DNA of 22,233 nucleotides, from NCBI GenBank assembly GCA_035252155.1, contig DATFDL010000079.1:1-22233 (forward strand), written 5' to 3'. This DNA comes from JAICLL01 sp035252155. Its GTDB lineage: Bacteria; Planctomycetota; Planctomycetia; Pirellulales; JAICIG01. The first letter of the stretch is position 1. Every line of letters begins with the position of its first letter. This document shows, one piece after another, positions 1 through 7,747 of this stretch. Made by a program: the position numbers and the translations under genes. Below the pieces are notes generated by a model that worked only from the letters and a program-made list of their open reading frames with translations, ran no database searches and was not told where the DNA came from.

Positions 1-2
1 AA

Positions 3-2825
3 TCGTATGAAGCCAACAGCCCGCATCACCATTATTACGAAGGCGACCTGGTGCAGCCGCGGTACGAAGACCCCAATGGCCACGCCGCGGGCGTCAAGGC
101 GCCCGGCGGCGTGGTGCTGCGGACGAATGTTGACGGCAGCTTCGTGCAGCTCTTCGCGGGCGGTTTGCGCAACCCGTACGACATCGCGTTCAACCGCGAA
201 GGCGATCTCTTCACCTTCGACGCCGATATGGAGTGGGACGTCGGCCTGCCGTGGTATCGACCGACGCGCATCAACCACGTCACCGCCGGGGCCGAATTCG
301 GCTGGCGCAGCGGTTGGGCCAAGTGGCCGGAGTATTACATCGACAGCCTCGGCGCGGTGCTCAACACCGAACGTGGCTCGCCGACGGGCATCGAGTTTTA
401 CAACCACTATCAATACCCGGCTCGCTATCACAACGTGTTGTTTGCGTGCGACTGGTCGCAAGGTCGCATTCTGGCAATCCGCATGACCCCGGCCGACGGC
501 AGTTACACCGCCAAGAGCGAAGTCTTCTTGGAGGGGCGCCCGCTGAACGCCACCGATTTGGCGGTCGGTCCCGATGGCTGGCTGTATTTTACGACCGGCG
601 GACGGGGCACCGAGGGCGGCATCTATCGCGTCGTCTGGACCGGCAAGACACCGCCGCGGCCCCAGCAAAAGGGCGTGCTCGAAGCCATTCGGCAGCCGCA
701 GTTGCAAAGCGCCTGGGCGCGGCAAGAGGTCGCCACGTTGCAGCAGGCGCTGGGCCCACAGTGGGACCGGCAGTTGGTGGGCGTGGCCGAAACCGCCAGC
801 TTCACCCTTGCCGATCGTCTGCGGGCGCTCGATCTGATGCAGCTTGTCGGGCCTTTTCCAAGTACAAAACTTTTAGTGGCGCTGTCGAAAGACAATCAGG
901 CCGACATGCGGGCCAAAGCCGCCTACCTCATGGGCATTCACACCGATGCTGCCACGCAGGCCCGGCTGAACGAGTTGCTGGGCGACGCCAACCCGCGCGT
1001 GCGGCGCGTGGCTTGCGAATCGCTGGTGCGGGGCGGCTATCAACCGCCCGCGGCCCGCCTGGTGCCGCTGTTGGCCGATCCAAGCCGCGTGGTGGCCTGG
1101 GCCGCCGGTCGCTCGCTGCAGCGGCTGCCTTTGAACGAATGGGCCGACGACGTGATCGGAGCGACCAAGATGCGCATCTTCTTGGCCGGCGCGCCGATGA
1201 TCTTGGCCCTCGAACCGCCCGACGCCATGCTCGACGCCATTCTAACGCGGGCCAGCGACCTGATCCGCGAATCGGCTGGGCCGACGGCCACCGGCTATCT
1301 GAGCGACGCCGATTTTGTGTCGGTGCTGCGCGTTTTGCAGTTGGGGCTTCAGCAAGGAAAACTGACGCGCGACAACGTGCCCGAGCTCGTCCGCCAGTTG
1401 GCCGACGAATACCCCGCCAACGAGCCACCCGACCGCGAACAGCGGATCAACCGCGAGTTGATTCGGCTGCTGGCCTATCTGCAAGAAGAAAGCGTCATCC
1501 CCCGCATGCTTGCCGCCCTGAAGAGCAACATGTCGCTGGCCGAAAAAGTGCATCTGGCCGGCCATCTCCGCGCCATCCAGAAAGGCTGGACCACCGAGCA
1601 GAAGCTCGAGCTGGTCGGTTTCTACGAACAATCGTATGCTGGCGACGGCGGGCATAGCTTCGGCGGTTATATCGATAACTTCGCCAAGGACTTCGTCGCC
1701 GGATTTTCGGACGACGAGCGGGCCGAGATGCTGGCCCACGCCACGCGTTGGCCGCACACGGCCATTTGGGCGCTGGCCTCGCTGCCGGAACATCCCGGCG
1801 AGCACTTACTGACGCAGCTCATCGAGTTGGACGAGCGGCTGCTGCAAGCGCAAAGCGACGATGCCGCGCGGCTGGGCACGGGCATCGTGGCGGTGTTGGC
1901 TCGCAGCGGCGATCCGGCGGCAATGGCGCATCTGCGGCGGCAGTTCGATACGCGCCCAGAGCGCCGCGAGGACCTGGCGATGGGCCTGGCTCAATCGCCC
2001 GATGGCGACAATTGGCCGGTGCTGCTCAAGTCGCTCTCGATTGTTGAAGGCGTCGCCGCTCAGGAAGTTTTGAGTCAACTGGCCACTGTGGATCAAGCGC
2101 CCGATAGTCCCGAGCCGATCCGCCAGGCGATCCTTTGCGGGCTGAAGCTGGGCGAGAGCGGCGCGCCGCTGTCGCTGAAGCTTCTGAAGAAATGGACCGG
2201 CGAAGACATTGGCGGCGGCGACTCTTGGCAGACGGCGCTGGCGGCCTGGCAATCCTGGTTCGAGGAAAAATACCCTGACGAGCCGCCGCCCCGCCTGCCC
2301 GAACAAACAGCCGGCGCCCACTGGGATTACCAGGAGCTGCTGGGCTTCATCAACCGCGCCGATAGTCCCGGCGGCGACGCGGCCCGCGGTGCGGCTGTCT
2401 TTCAAAAGGCGCAATGCGTCAAGTGCCATCGGTTTGGCAATCGCGGCGAGGGAGTCGGCCCCGATCTATCGACCGTCGGCCAGCGATTTCAACGCAGAGA
2501 GATTCTCGAGTCGATCGTCTTTCCCTCGCAGGTCATTTCCGATCAATACGCCAGCAAGAACGTGGTGACCATCGGCGGACTTACGTACACCGGGCTGGTG
2601 GCGCCATCCGGCGATGAGGCGGTGACGGTGTTGCAATCCACCGGCGAAAAAGTGACGGTCAAAAAGGAAGAGATCGACGAGATCCAGCCGAGCAAGAAAT
2701 CGGCTATGCCCGAGGGGCTGCTCAACGAGCTTTCGCTCGACGAGATCGCCGACCTGTTTGCATATCTCGGCAATCCGGCCAAGTCGGCCAAGATGACCGT
2801 GCAACAGCCGCGGACACGCAAGTAA
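3..2825 (+). CDS. PVC-type membrane-bound dehydrogenase / HEAT / haem c protein (5' partial)
   Basis: The reading frame is open from the first bases, so the true start lies upstream; 940 residues are visible. Visible residues 1 to about 215 match the end of a sugar/sorbosone dehydrogenase-like beta-propeller (GLRNPYDIAFN, DLAVGPDGWLYFTTGGRG). A helical HEAT-like region follows to about residue 700 (for example NPRVRRVACESL). The C-terminal domain is a c-type cytochrome: CVKCH at residues 805-809 (bases 2415-2429) binds haem, and Met902 in SAMPEGL is the likely distal ligand. This domain order is typical of the large PVC-specific exported dehydrogenases found in many copies in planctomycetes; they are thought to oxidise sugars or similar substrates outside the cytoplasm and pass electrons to haem, but substrates are mostly unknown. 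The stop is TAA and the gene converges on the DUF1559 gene. The family call is firm; the substrate is unknown. Confidence 0.93.
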   Translation, partial: SYEANSPHHHYYEGDLVQPRYEDPNGHAAGVKAPGGVVLRTNVDGSFVQLFAGGLRNPYDIAFNREGDLFTFDADMEWDVGLPWYRPTRINHVTAGAEFGWRSGWAKWPEYYIDSLGAVLNTERGSPTGIEFYNHYQYPARYHNVLFACDWSQGRILAIRMTPADGSYTAKSEVFLEGRPLNATDLAVGPDGWLYFTTGGRGTEGGIYRVVWTGKTPPRPQQKGVLEAIRQPQLQSAWARQEVATLQQALGPQWDRQLVGVAETASFTLADRLRALDLMQLVGPFPSTKLLVALSKDNQADMRAKAAYLMGIHTDAATQARLNELLGDANPRVRRVACESLVRGGYQPPAARLVPLLADPSRVVAWAAGRSLQRLPLNEWADDVIGATKMRIFLAGAPMILALEPPDAMLDAILTRASDLIRESAGPTATGYLSDADFVSVLRVLQLGLQQGKLTRDNVPELVRQLADEYPANEPPDREQRINRELIRLLAYLQEESVIPRMLAALKSNMSLAEKVHLAGHLRAIQKGWTTEQKLELVGFYEQSYAGDGGHSFGGYIDNFAKDFVAGFSDDERAEMLAHATRWPHTAIWALASLPEHPGEHLLTQLIELDERLLQAQSDDAARLGTGIVAVLARSGDPAAMAHLRRQFDTRPERREDLAMGLAQSPDGDNWPVLLKSLSIVEGVAAQEVLSQLATVDQAPDSPEPIRQAILCGLKLGESGAPLSLKLLKKWTGEDIGGGDSWQTALAAWQSWFEEKYPDEPPPRLPEQTAGAHWDYQELLGFINRADSPGGDAARGAAVFQKAQCVKCHRFGNRGEGVGPDLSTVGQRFQRREILESIVFPSQVISDQYASKNVVTIGGLTYTGLVAPSGDEAVTVLQSTGEKVTVKKEEIDEIQPSKKSAMPEGLLNELSLDEIADLFAYLGNPAKSAKMTVQQPRTRK

Positions 2826-2887
2826 CGTAGTCGTCCACAAACATTCGACTGTGAATTGACGGTTACGATGTTGCCGGACGCACCAAT

Positions 2888-3065
2888 GGGTGCCACGGCA
2901 TCCGCCGCGGTGCGGTTGGCTCGATTCAACGTGCGATGCAAGTCGCCGCGGCGGACGCCGTGCGGATTCGCGCCACAGGGTAGATCCGCACGGCGTCCGT
3001 CGCAGCGAACCGCGCCTATCAGTAGGGCGACGGTCACTCGCGCTGCGGCGGATGCCGTGGCACCC
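2888..3065. repeat. Nested palindromic intergenic repeat, four 19-nt units in alternating orientation
   Basis: Four related copies of a 19-nt unit (consensus CACGGCRTCCGYCGCRGYG) lie at 2894-2912 (+), 2944-2962 (-), 2989-3007 (+) and 3041-3059 (-). The outer pair forms perfect 21-nt arms (2888-2908 with 3045-3065). The inner pair forms 16-nt perfect arms (2952-2967 with 2984-2999) that extend imperfectly outward. The element fills the gap between two convergent genes. It could fold into a large cruciform or hairpin and might stop transcription from both sides, but no T-tract is present. It looks like a REP/MITE-type dispersed repeat. Confidence 0.85.
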
Positions 3066-3085
3066 TGTGCTCAATCCGAATACGT

Positions 3086-3102
3086 CCCATCGTCACGATG
3101 GG
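3086..3102 (-). terminator. Short hairpin directly after the DUF1559 stop codon
   Basis: CCCATCG (3086-3092) and CGATGGG (3096-3102) form a perfect 7-bp stem with a 3-nt loop. It abuts the TAA stop of the minus-strand DUF1559 gene. There is no U-run after it, so it is not a classical Rho-independent terminator; it may protect or end the transcript together with the larger palindrome beyond it. Confidence 0.3.
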
Positions 3103-4320
3103 TTATGGCACGTCGCCGTCGTCCACCACCGCCTGGCGCAGGTAATTCCACACCGGCGTGTTTGGCGCCGACATCGCGCCCGGCGGCATGACTTGCTTGC
3201 CGTAACTGCTCATCAAGAGGCAATACACTCGATAGTCGATCGACTGCGAGATGAACCGCGCGTGGCCGTCGCACAACAGCATGTTCACGCCCTCGGGGTG
3301 CCGGCTGGAAGGCCGAGCGTTGGTATTCGGGTAATACGCGCTGCCGCTCGCCCCGGAGTCCGAGGGCGAATTGATCCGGCCATACTGCGAATTGGTGTAG
3401 GGCGGCGGCGTGTTGCCGCTGCCGTCGACGTCGCCCCACCACACAAAACCCTGCCGGGCCTCGAGCACCGCATACGGCAAATCCATGCCGCCCATGCTCA
3501 TGCCGCCGTTCATCGTCGCGTCGGGCAGGCCCTGGGCGTTGGGGTCGGCATAACTGCCTGCATCGAGGTTCTCGGTCACCATGAACGTCATCGATAGCCC
3601 GTCGTGAACGCCGATGTAATCGAGCGACGACTGCACCTGCGGTCCCATGTTGCAGCTTTGCGACATGGGAACGTTGAACATCATCGACTGCATCGAGTCT
3701 TGAAAGCTGTTGAAGAAAACGCCGTTGGCTTGCCAATCGGCCACGAACGACGGCATGCCGTTGCCGCCAAACATCGCTGGCCCGTCGGCCTGCCCCGCGT
3801 TGACGACGTACGCGCACGGTGGCGGGTAGTTCTGGGCCGGCGGATTGCTCGGGCAGACGAGCAGCCGCAGATAGCCCTGCCGCACCGGGTCGATGACTTG
3901 ATTGGGCATCATGCTGGCCGGACCCGCCGTGAGAAAGTCGCCATTGCGCCAATGCTCGTAGAGATCTCGGCGCTCCAGAAACGGCAGCAGCGGCACGATC
4001 CAGCTTACCGGATATTGGTCGATGGCATTGCCACCCATCACCGTTTCGGGCGAAAGGCCCAGCGGCTCGCGCCAACCGGGCAGTCGCCCGCCGCTGGAGC
4101 TGGCGTATCCGTGCAGGGCGATACCCACGTTGTGAAGCTGGTGATGGCAGGTGTTGCGACGCCCCGACTCGCGCGACTGTTGCACTGCCGGCAGCAACAG
4201 GGCCAGTAGCATGCCAATGAGGCTGATAACAACGAGCAGCTCGACCAACGTGAAGCCCCGCCGCGCGGGCGACGGTGTGGACGGAACTGTGGAATGTGAC
4301 GACAGAATGAAAGCGATCAT
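3103..4320 (-). CDS. DUF1559 domain protein with prepilin-type N-terminus
   Basis: This is a 405-residue protein of the DUF1559 (SBP_bac_10-like) family, greatly expanded in planctomycetes. The N-terminus has a type IV prepilin signal: RRGFTLVELL with Gly22, Phe23 and Glu27, followed by a hydrophobic helix to about residue 45. Prepilin peptidase should cut after Gly22. The C-terminal H-X9-DG signature runs from His341 to Asp351-Gly352 (CDGHARF). The ATG at 4320 was chosen because GGAG lies 6 nt upstream and the prepilin signal starts nearby; longer in-frame starts up to 4524 add sequence unlike the family. The family is thought to form pseudopilin-like exported or surface proteins, but precise roles are not established. 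It is convergent with the upstream cytochrome gene. Confidence 0.93.
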   Translation of the reverse strand: MIAFILSSHSTVPSTPSPARRGFTLVELLVVISLIGMLLALLLPAVQQSRESGRRNTCHHQLHNVGIALHGYASSSGGRLPGWREPLGLSPETVMGGNAIDQYPVSWIVPLLPFLERRDLYEHWRNGDFLTAGPASMMPNQVIDPVRQGYLRLLVCPSNPPAQNYPPPCAYVVNAGQADGPAMFGGNGMPSFVADWQANGVFFNSFQDSMQSMMFNVPMSQSCNMGPQVQSSLDYIGVHDGLSMTFMVTENLDAGSYADPNAQGLPDATMNGGMSMGGMDLPYAVLEARQGFVWWGDVDGSGNTPPPYTNSQYGRINSPSDSGASGSAYYPNTNARPSSRHPEGVNMLLCDGHARFISQSIDYRVYCLLMSSYGKQVMPPGAMSAPNTPVWNYLRQAVVDDGDVP

Positions 4321-4350
4321 TGCGATCTCCGAAAAACGTATCAATGGACA

Positions 4351-4375
4351 TAGCAGAATTCGTGAGAATTCTGGC
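4351..4375. repeat. 25-nt dispersed repeat with AGAATTC palindrome, copy 1
   Basis: This 25-base sequence is identical to 20523-20547, with no mismatch. Its core is an inverted repeat, AGAATTC-GTGA-GAATTCT. The copy lies 30 bp upstream of the DUF1559 start codon. The rest of 4321-4530 shows no gene and probably holds the DUF1559 promoter, which I cannot place. Confidence 0.8.
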
Positions 4376-4530
4376 GATAAACTCATCGCGCAGATGGACT
4401 GCCCGGCGACCCAATCATCGGGAACGGGCCGTGGAGCGCGATGCGCGGCCTCAGCGGGCGTACAGACCAGACTTCTCACGAAGCCTGCTACGAGCGCGCA
4501 AGCCAACATCGCGCAGCGATACAAAACGAG

Positions 4531-5022
4531 CTACGCTGATCGAAGTTGCGTAGGCGGTCGCCAGAGGGGCGAAGGGTGATTCTCGGGAAGATCGACCGCC
4601 GCTTCGGCGAGCCGAGACTGTGGGTCGAGCGATGGCAAGCACACGGCCGCCCGCCAATCGGCCCACTGTGGCGCCGTGCTCTCGGAATTTCCGCGTTCGG
4701 GGGCGGACGGAAATGGCAGCCGTTTTCGGCAGTGCGGCCCCTGGCAGGTTGGATGCGACGGCTGTCGGTGCTCGTTCTGATGCGGGCGATCGGCCGAAGC
4801 GTCATGGCCGCCGTGCGCTCCTCCGATCATCACGTAGTCGCCGCAACTGGCATCGGCGCCGCGTGGAGCGCAAGCCAAAGCCAGCGCCGCGAAAAGCAGC
4901 CCTCGGCAGCCCGACCGCACGAGCATTGCTGTGGCTCGAAGACGCCGCCGCAAAAGATCGGCCATGTGTTTTCGCCACACCGTTGCACGATGAAAGCCCG
5001 AAACACGGGCAGATGCCGTCAT
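4531..5022 (-). CDS. Small secreted hypothetical protein with CGDYV and CQGPHC motifs
   Basis: This is a 163-residue protein from the ATG at 5022, or 144 residues from the in-frame ATG at 4965; neither start has a strong ribosome binding site. The second Met begins a basic stretch and a hydrophobic core (GLLFAALALACAPRGADA), a convincing signal peptide, so 4965 may be the true start. The mature part begins SCGDYVMIGG, has a His-rich segment, then CQGPHCRK and a Pro-rich tail. Two of its cysteines lie in the CxxxxC of CQGPHC, which may form a disulfide or bind metal. I recall similar short proteins in planctomycetes but no function. It lies upstream of the DUF1559 gene on the same strand, 210 bp away, and diverges from the nucleotidyltransferase gene. 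Confidence 0.6.
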   Translation of the reverse strand: MTASARVSGFHRATVWRKHMADLLRRRLRATAMLVRSGCRGLLFAALALACAPRGADASCGDYVMIGGAHGGHDASADRPHQNEHRQPSHPTCQGPHCRKRLPFPSAPERGNSESTAPQWADWRAAVCLPSLDPQSRLAEAAVDLPENHPSPLWRPPTQLRSA

Positions 5023-5051
5023 GTTACTACCGGATTGCGGCACCGTCAACT

Positions 5052-5078
5052 TTGAGCATCGCCTAACACGGATATACT
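5052..5078 (+). promoter_or_regulatory. Possible sigma70-type promoter for the nucleotidyltransferase-like gene
   Basis: TTGAGC (5052-5057) and TATACT (5073-5078) are separated by 15 bp, slightly short of the ideal 17. The pair lies about 90 bp upstream of the ATG at 5172 in the divergent intergenic region. The -10 box is close to consensus; the -35 box matches at four of six bases. Confidence 0.35.
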
Positions 5079-5171
5079 ATAGACATGATAAGGGAGTACA
5101 AACCGCAAGTCATGCTGGGAAGATAGCGGACGCGAGAAGCGCCCACTCATGGCGCAAATAGGGCTAAGACC

Positions 5172-5792
5172 ATGAACCACGAACAGCGGGCAAAGAGATC
5201 CAGTTTCGTCGAATACCTCAGACGCAGGCAAGCGAAACGTCAACCATCCGGCGAAGTCGTGAACGAAACCAAGCGACAAAACCTCCTGGCACATCGGTTT
5301 CTTGTCATGGAACACATCAGCTCCGCCTTGCAAGGACTAAACGTCCCGTATGCGATTATCGGCGGGCACGCCGTAACCTACCACGGACGGCCCCGCATGA
5401 CCGATCACATCGACCTCTTGGTAGCTCCCGAAGATTTGCAAAATGCCTTCACGCAACTGCAACTCGAACAAGTTTCGCCGCTCAGGAAGGGCGGCTATAC
5501 CGGCACGACACCAACAGGCGTGCGCATCGACCTGGTCTCTCCCAACCAGCCGTGGGTTGCGCCTGCAATCGCCAACTCGATCTCGACTGCGCATGGTCCA
5601 ATGGTTAGCAGCCCCTACCTGGTAATCAGCAAGTTATGGGACTCACGTGGTTCGCAGGACGAGACGGATGTGTTGGGCGTGTTGGGGAGGATGGGGGATG
5701 ATGAGTTGAATGCGACGCGTCAGTTGGTTGCGCAATTTCTGCCGAACGATGTGGACGATCTGAAAAGTCTCATTTCCATGCGTCATTATTGA
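5172..5792 (+). CDS. Nucleotidyltransferase-fold protein (AbiEii/DUF6036-like) with altered metal motif
   Basis: The protein has 206 residues. Residues about 44-140 carry the minimal nucleotidyltransferase signature: YAIIGGHAVTYHGRPR with Gly64-Gly65, then MTDHIDLLV at about residues 76-84, then RIDLV further on. Families such as AbiEii and DUF6036 usually read TxDIDLL here. In this protein the position before Ile is His79, and an Asp (Asp78) sits one place earlier; Asp81 is kept. The first metal ligand therefore appears shifted or lost. The N-terminal 40 residues are charged and unlike the family; the ATG at 5172 has AGGG upstream, and an internal ATG at 5307 is a possible alternative. No partner antitoxin or HEPN gene is adjacent. 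The fold is likely; activity is uncertain. Confidence 0.75.
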   Translation: MNHEQRAKRSSFVEYLRRRQAKRQPSGEVVNETKRQNLLAHRFLVMEHISSALQGLNVPYAIIGGHAVTYHGRPRMTDHIDLLVAPEDLQNAFTQLQLEQVSPLRKGGYTGTTPTGVRIDLVSPNQPWVAPAIANSISTAHGPMVSSPYLVISKLWDSRGSQDETDVLGVLGRMGDDELNATRQLVAQFLPNDVDDLKSLISMRHY

Positions 5793-6289
5793 GCCGCCTG
5801 GCAGTCTCGTCCGCGTGAGCCGAGGCAAGCAGTGTCGCATCAGCCAAGCGATTGATTTGAAACCCGCCACCAAGCCATACCGGACTGACGGTTCGCGGCT
5901 AGAGTCTCGATGGAACTGGATTGTCGAATTCCATGTTCGCAAACGACTTCTTGGCCTCGTCCGGCGTCAGCAAAAGCAGCAGGCTGATTTCCGAAACGAC
6001 CTCTTCGGGCAACTTTTCGATGATGGCCCAGAGATCGTCTTCCCTCTCAGCCCGACCTTGCCCACTAAAATCGCGGTCCACGACGCGGACGCGGATCGGC
6101 TTGATTGGGGGTGCTTCATCATACTGTCCCTAAGATTGGAGGCTACGCTGCGCCCGATGCGGTAGCCAGCCAGTCGGTCGAGGGTTAAATTGTTGGGCAG
6201 GGCGCCCGTCGTAACGGTGAACCGCTGGTCTGCGGCGGTCCGCGAATTAACACATCCGACCTCTCACCGCAATTGGGAAGCCCATCGTC
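5793..6289. other. Low-coding intergenic stretch
   Basis: About 500 bp separate the nucleotidyltransferase-like gene from the LRR gene. Apart from one possible protein remnant on the minus strand (5899-6129), I see no gene, RNA, clear promoter or strong palindrome here. The region may be decayed coding sequence. Confidence 0.4.
5899..6129 (-). pseudogene. Possible short gene or 5'-lost gene remnant
   Basis: A minus-strand frame is open for 76 codons, from a TAG at 6130-6132 to the stop at 5899-5901. The only start codon in its first half is a GTG at 6081 without a ribosome binding site, giving 60 residues. The translation before that GTG (YDEAPPIKPIRVRVVDRDF) already looks like protein. The rest (LWAIIEKLPEEVV, then SLLLLLTPDEAKKSF) resembles an amphipathic helical domain. 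This suggests either a small gene with an unusual start or the tail of a gene whose 5' part has been lost. I do not recognise the family. Confidence 0.35.
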
Positions 6290-7681
6290 ATGCCTCCGAA
6301 GTCGACGGCCTTCTCGCGCTATCGCCCGCGAATGTTGACGCTGGCCGTGTTGCTCGCCGTCGCCGCGATCATCGTGCTCGCCAATTTTGCTCCTAGACCT
6401 GCCGCGTTGCGCAAGGTGAGCTACGGCTGGCCAATGACCTGGCATTGGCACAACATCATGGTTGCGGCGCCCGCCGTGTTCGTAAGCGGTTGGCAGTATA
6501 ATGCTGCCAAATTGATGCTCAATTCGGGGATCTGGCTGCTGATGTTGGCGGCGGCCGGGGGCTGCTGCGAGTGGCTGCTGCGTCGATATGGGCTACCGGT
6601 CCGGTGGAGCCTGCGCACGATGTTGGCTGCGATCGGGATCATCGCGGCGCTTTGTGCCTGGTTTGTCTCCGCGCGCCGCCAGGCGCAGCTTCAGGATGAG
6701 ATTGTCGCTTTGGTAGAAAAAAACCAGGGGGCCGTTTACTTCCAACGGCTCGGGCCGAGGTGGCTCGATCTCGTCGGGGCCGACCGCTTTCGCAGGCGAA
6801 TCGTCGGCATCCGGTATCCGTTTTACACTGACAAACACGACGCCGATTTCAAACGGCTGACGCACCTGCTCGATTTCCGGCAACTGCGAATTCTGAACAT
6901 TGAATTTGGGTGGCGGCCGCAAGCCAAAGGTCTGAGGCGAATCATGACTGAAGTGACTGCGACGATCGCCAAGCTCCGTCAACTCGAGGAGTTACAATTG
7001 GAGGGACCGGTCATCCTCAGCGACCGGCTGGGGTGTCTGGCGAATTCGACGAATTTAAGGTTTCTCTCGTTGTCTATAAATGGCGATGATGAAGATGACC
7101 CGGAATACGGACCTCGCGGCGACGGCGGTCAATCGACGCTCTATCGCCTCCCGATGCTGCCGCGGCTCGAAGCACTTGATTTAGACGGTTGGGGCGACAG
7201 CGATCAAGACATCCGTCACCTTATCGCCTTTCCCCGTTTGAAGTCGCTGACCCTGCGCTATGCCACTGATGATGACTTGGCGGACTTGGCGTCGCTCGAA
7301 TCGCTCGAGGAGCTGGAGATCCCGGACTACGCGATGTCGGCCGCGGCGTTCGACTCATTGCACGCGCTCAAACGACTCAAAACGATACATATCTATCCAA
7401 CGGGAGGATATGCCTGGAAACGCGGCAAGCTCGCGTTAGATCATGACGAAGTTTTGCCGGTTGATGAGCGGGATGTCAAAGACCTCCGGCGTGCGTTGCG
7501 AGCGTTTCGGCAAGCGCGACAGGGCATCATCGTCGACACGGATGTCGGCTCACTCGATTGGCACCGCAGACGCCGAGATGCGCTGTCCAGTCGCGGCGTG
7601 CCGGCGTTTCTCCGCGAACAAATGACTTTTCCCTTTCTTGGCCATCCGACGCCGGTATTCAGTCAGCCCGCTGGCGGCTAA
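6290..7681 (+). CDS. Membrane-anchored leucine-rich-repeat protein
   Basis: The protein has 463 residues. The N-terminal part holds at least three hydrophobic helices (about residues 15-33, 77-97 and 107-127). The third follows the phrase RWSLRTMLAAIGI, a common start in planctomycete LRR membrane proteins. From about residue 190 to 370 there are degenerate leucine-rich repeats (LRQLEELQLEGP, LPRLEALDLDGW, FPRLKSLTLRY, LESLEELEIPDY). The C-terminal 90 residues are rich in Arg and lack repeats. The start is the ATG at 6290 with GGGAAG about 9 nt upstream. LRR proteins of this kind probably bind proteins or surfaces, but no ligand can be named. The second LRR gene in this window (14878-15873) is not a close copy: its repeats are far more regular. 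Confidence 0.85.
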   Translation: MPPKSTAFSRYRPRMLTLAVLLAVAAIIVLANFAPRPAALRKVSYGWPMTWHWHNIMVAAPAVFVSGWQYNAAKLMLNSGIWLLMLAAAGGCCEWLLRRYGLPVRWSLRTMLAAIGIIAALCAWFVSARRQAQLQDEIVALVEKNQGAVYFQRLGPRWLDLVGADRFRRRIVGIRYPFYTDKHDADFKRLTHLLDFRQLRILNIEFGWRPQAKGLRRIMTEVTATIAKLRQLEELQLEGPVILSDRLGCLANSTNLRFLSLSINGDDEDDPEYGPRGDGGQSTLYRLPMLPRLEALDLDGWGDSDQDIRHLIAFPRLKSLTLRYATDDDLADLASLESLEELEIPDYAMSAAAFDSLHALKRLKTIHIYPTGGYAWKRGKLALDHDEVLPVDERDVKDLRRALRAFRQARQGIIVDTDVGSLDWHRRRRDALSSRGVPAFLREQMTFPFLGHPTPVFSQPAGG

Positions 7682-7690
7682 ATTATAGGA

Positions 7691-7729
7691 AGGCGCTGCG
7701 CGCCTCGCGTCGCTCTTTACTTTTCTCTT
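7691..7729 (+). terminator. Possible Rho-independent terminator after the LRR gene
   Basis: AGGCGC (7691-7696) and GCGCCT (7700-7705) form a 6-bp GC-rich stem with a 3-nt loop, 9 bp after the stop codon. A T/C-rich tract (about 7714-7733) follows some 10 nt later. The gap between stem and T-tract is longer than usual, so the call is tentative. The same 66-bp gap must contain the dnaE leader unless dnaE is read from the LRR promoter. Confidence 0.3.
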
Positions 7730-7747
7730 TCCCGCAATGGACTGCCG

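Noticed and set aside
233..1657. 474-codon plus-strand frame inside the cytochrome/HEAT gene
   Set aside because: It is Arg/Gly/Ala-rich, without domains, and lies wholly within the well-supported frame of the dehydrogenase gene.
2466..3074. Minus-strand frame across the end of the first gene and the palindrome
   Set aside because: Its N-terminal half is translated from the repeat (CHGIRRSA-type peptide) and the rest is antisense of the haem domain.
4546..5066. Plus-strand frames opposite the small secreted protein
   Set aside because: The minus strand has a signal peptide and Cys motifs; the plus-strand frames are Arg-rich without features.
5046..5333. 95-codon minus-strand frame over the start of the nucleotidyltransferase-like gene
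   Set aside because: It has no motif or ribosome binding site, and it covers the likely promoter of the plus-strand gene.
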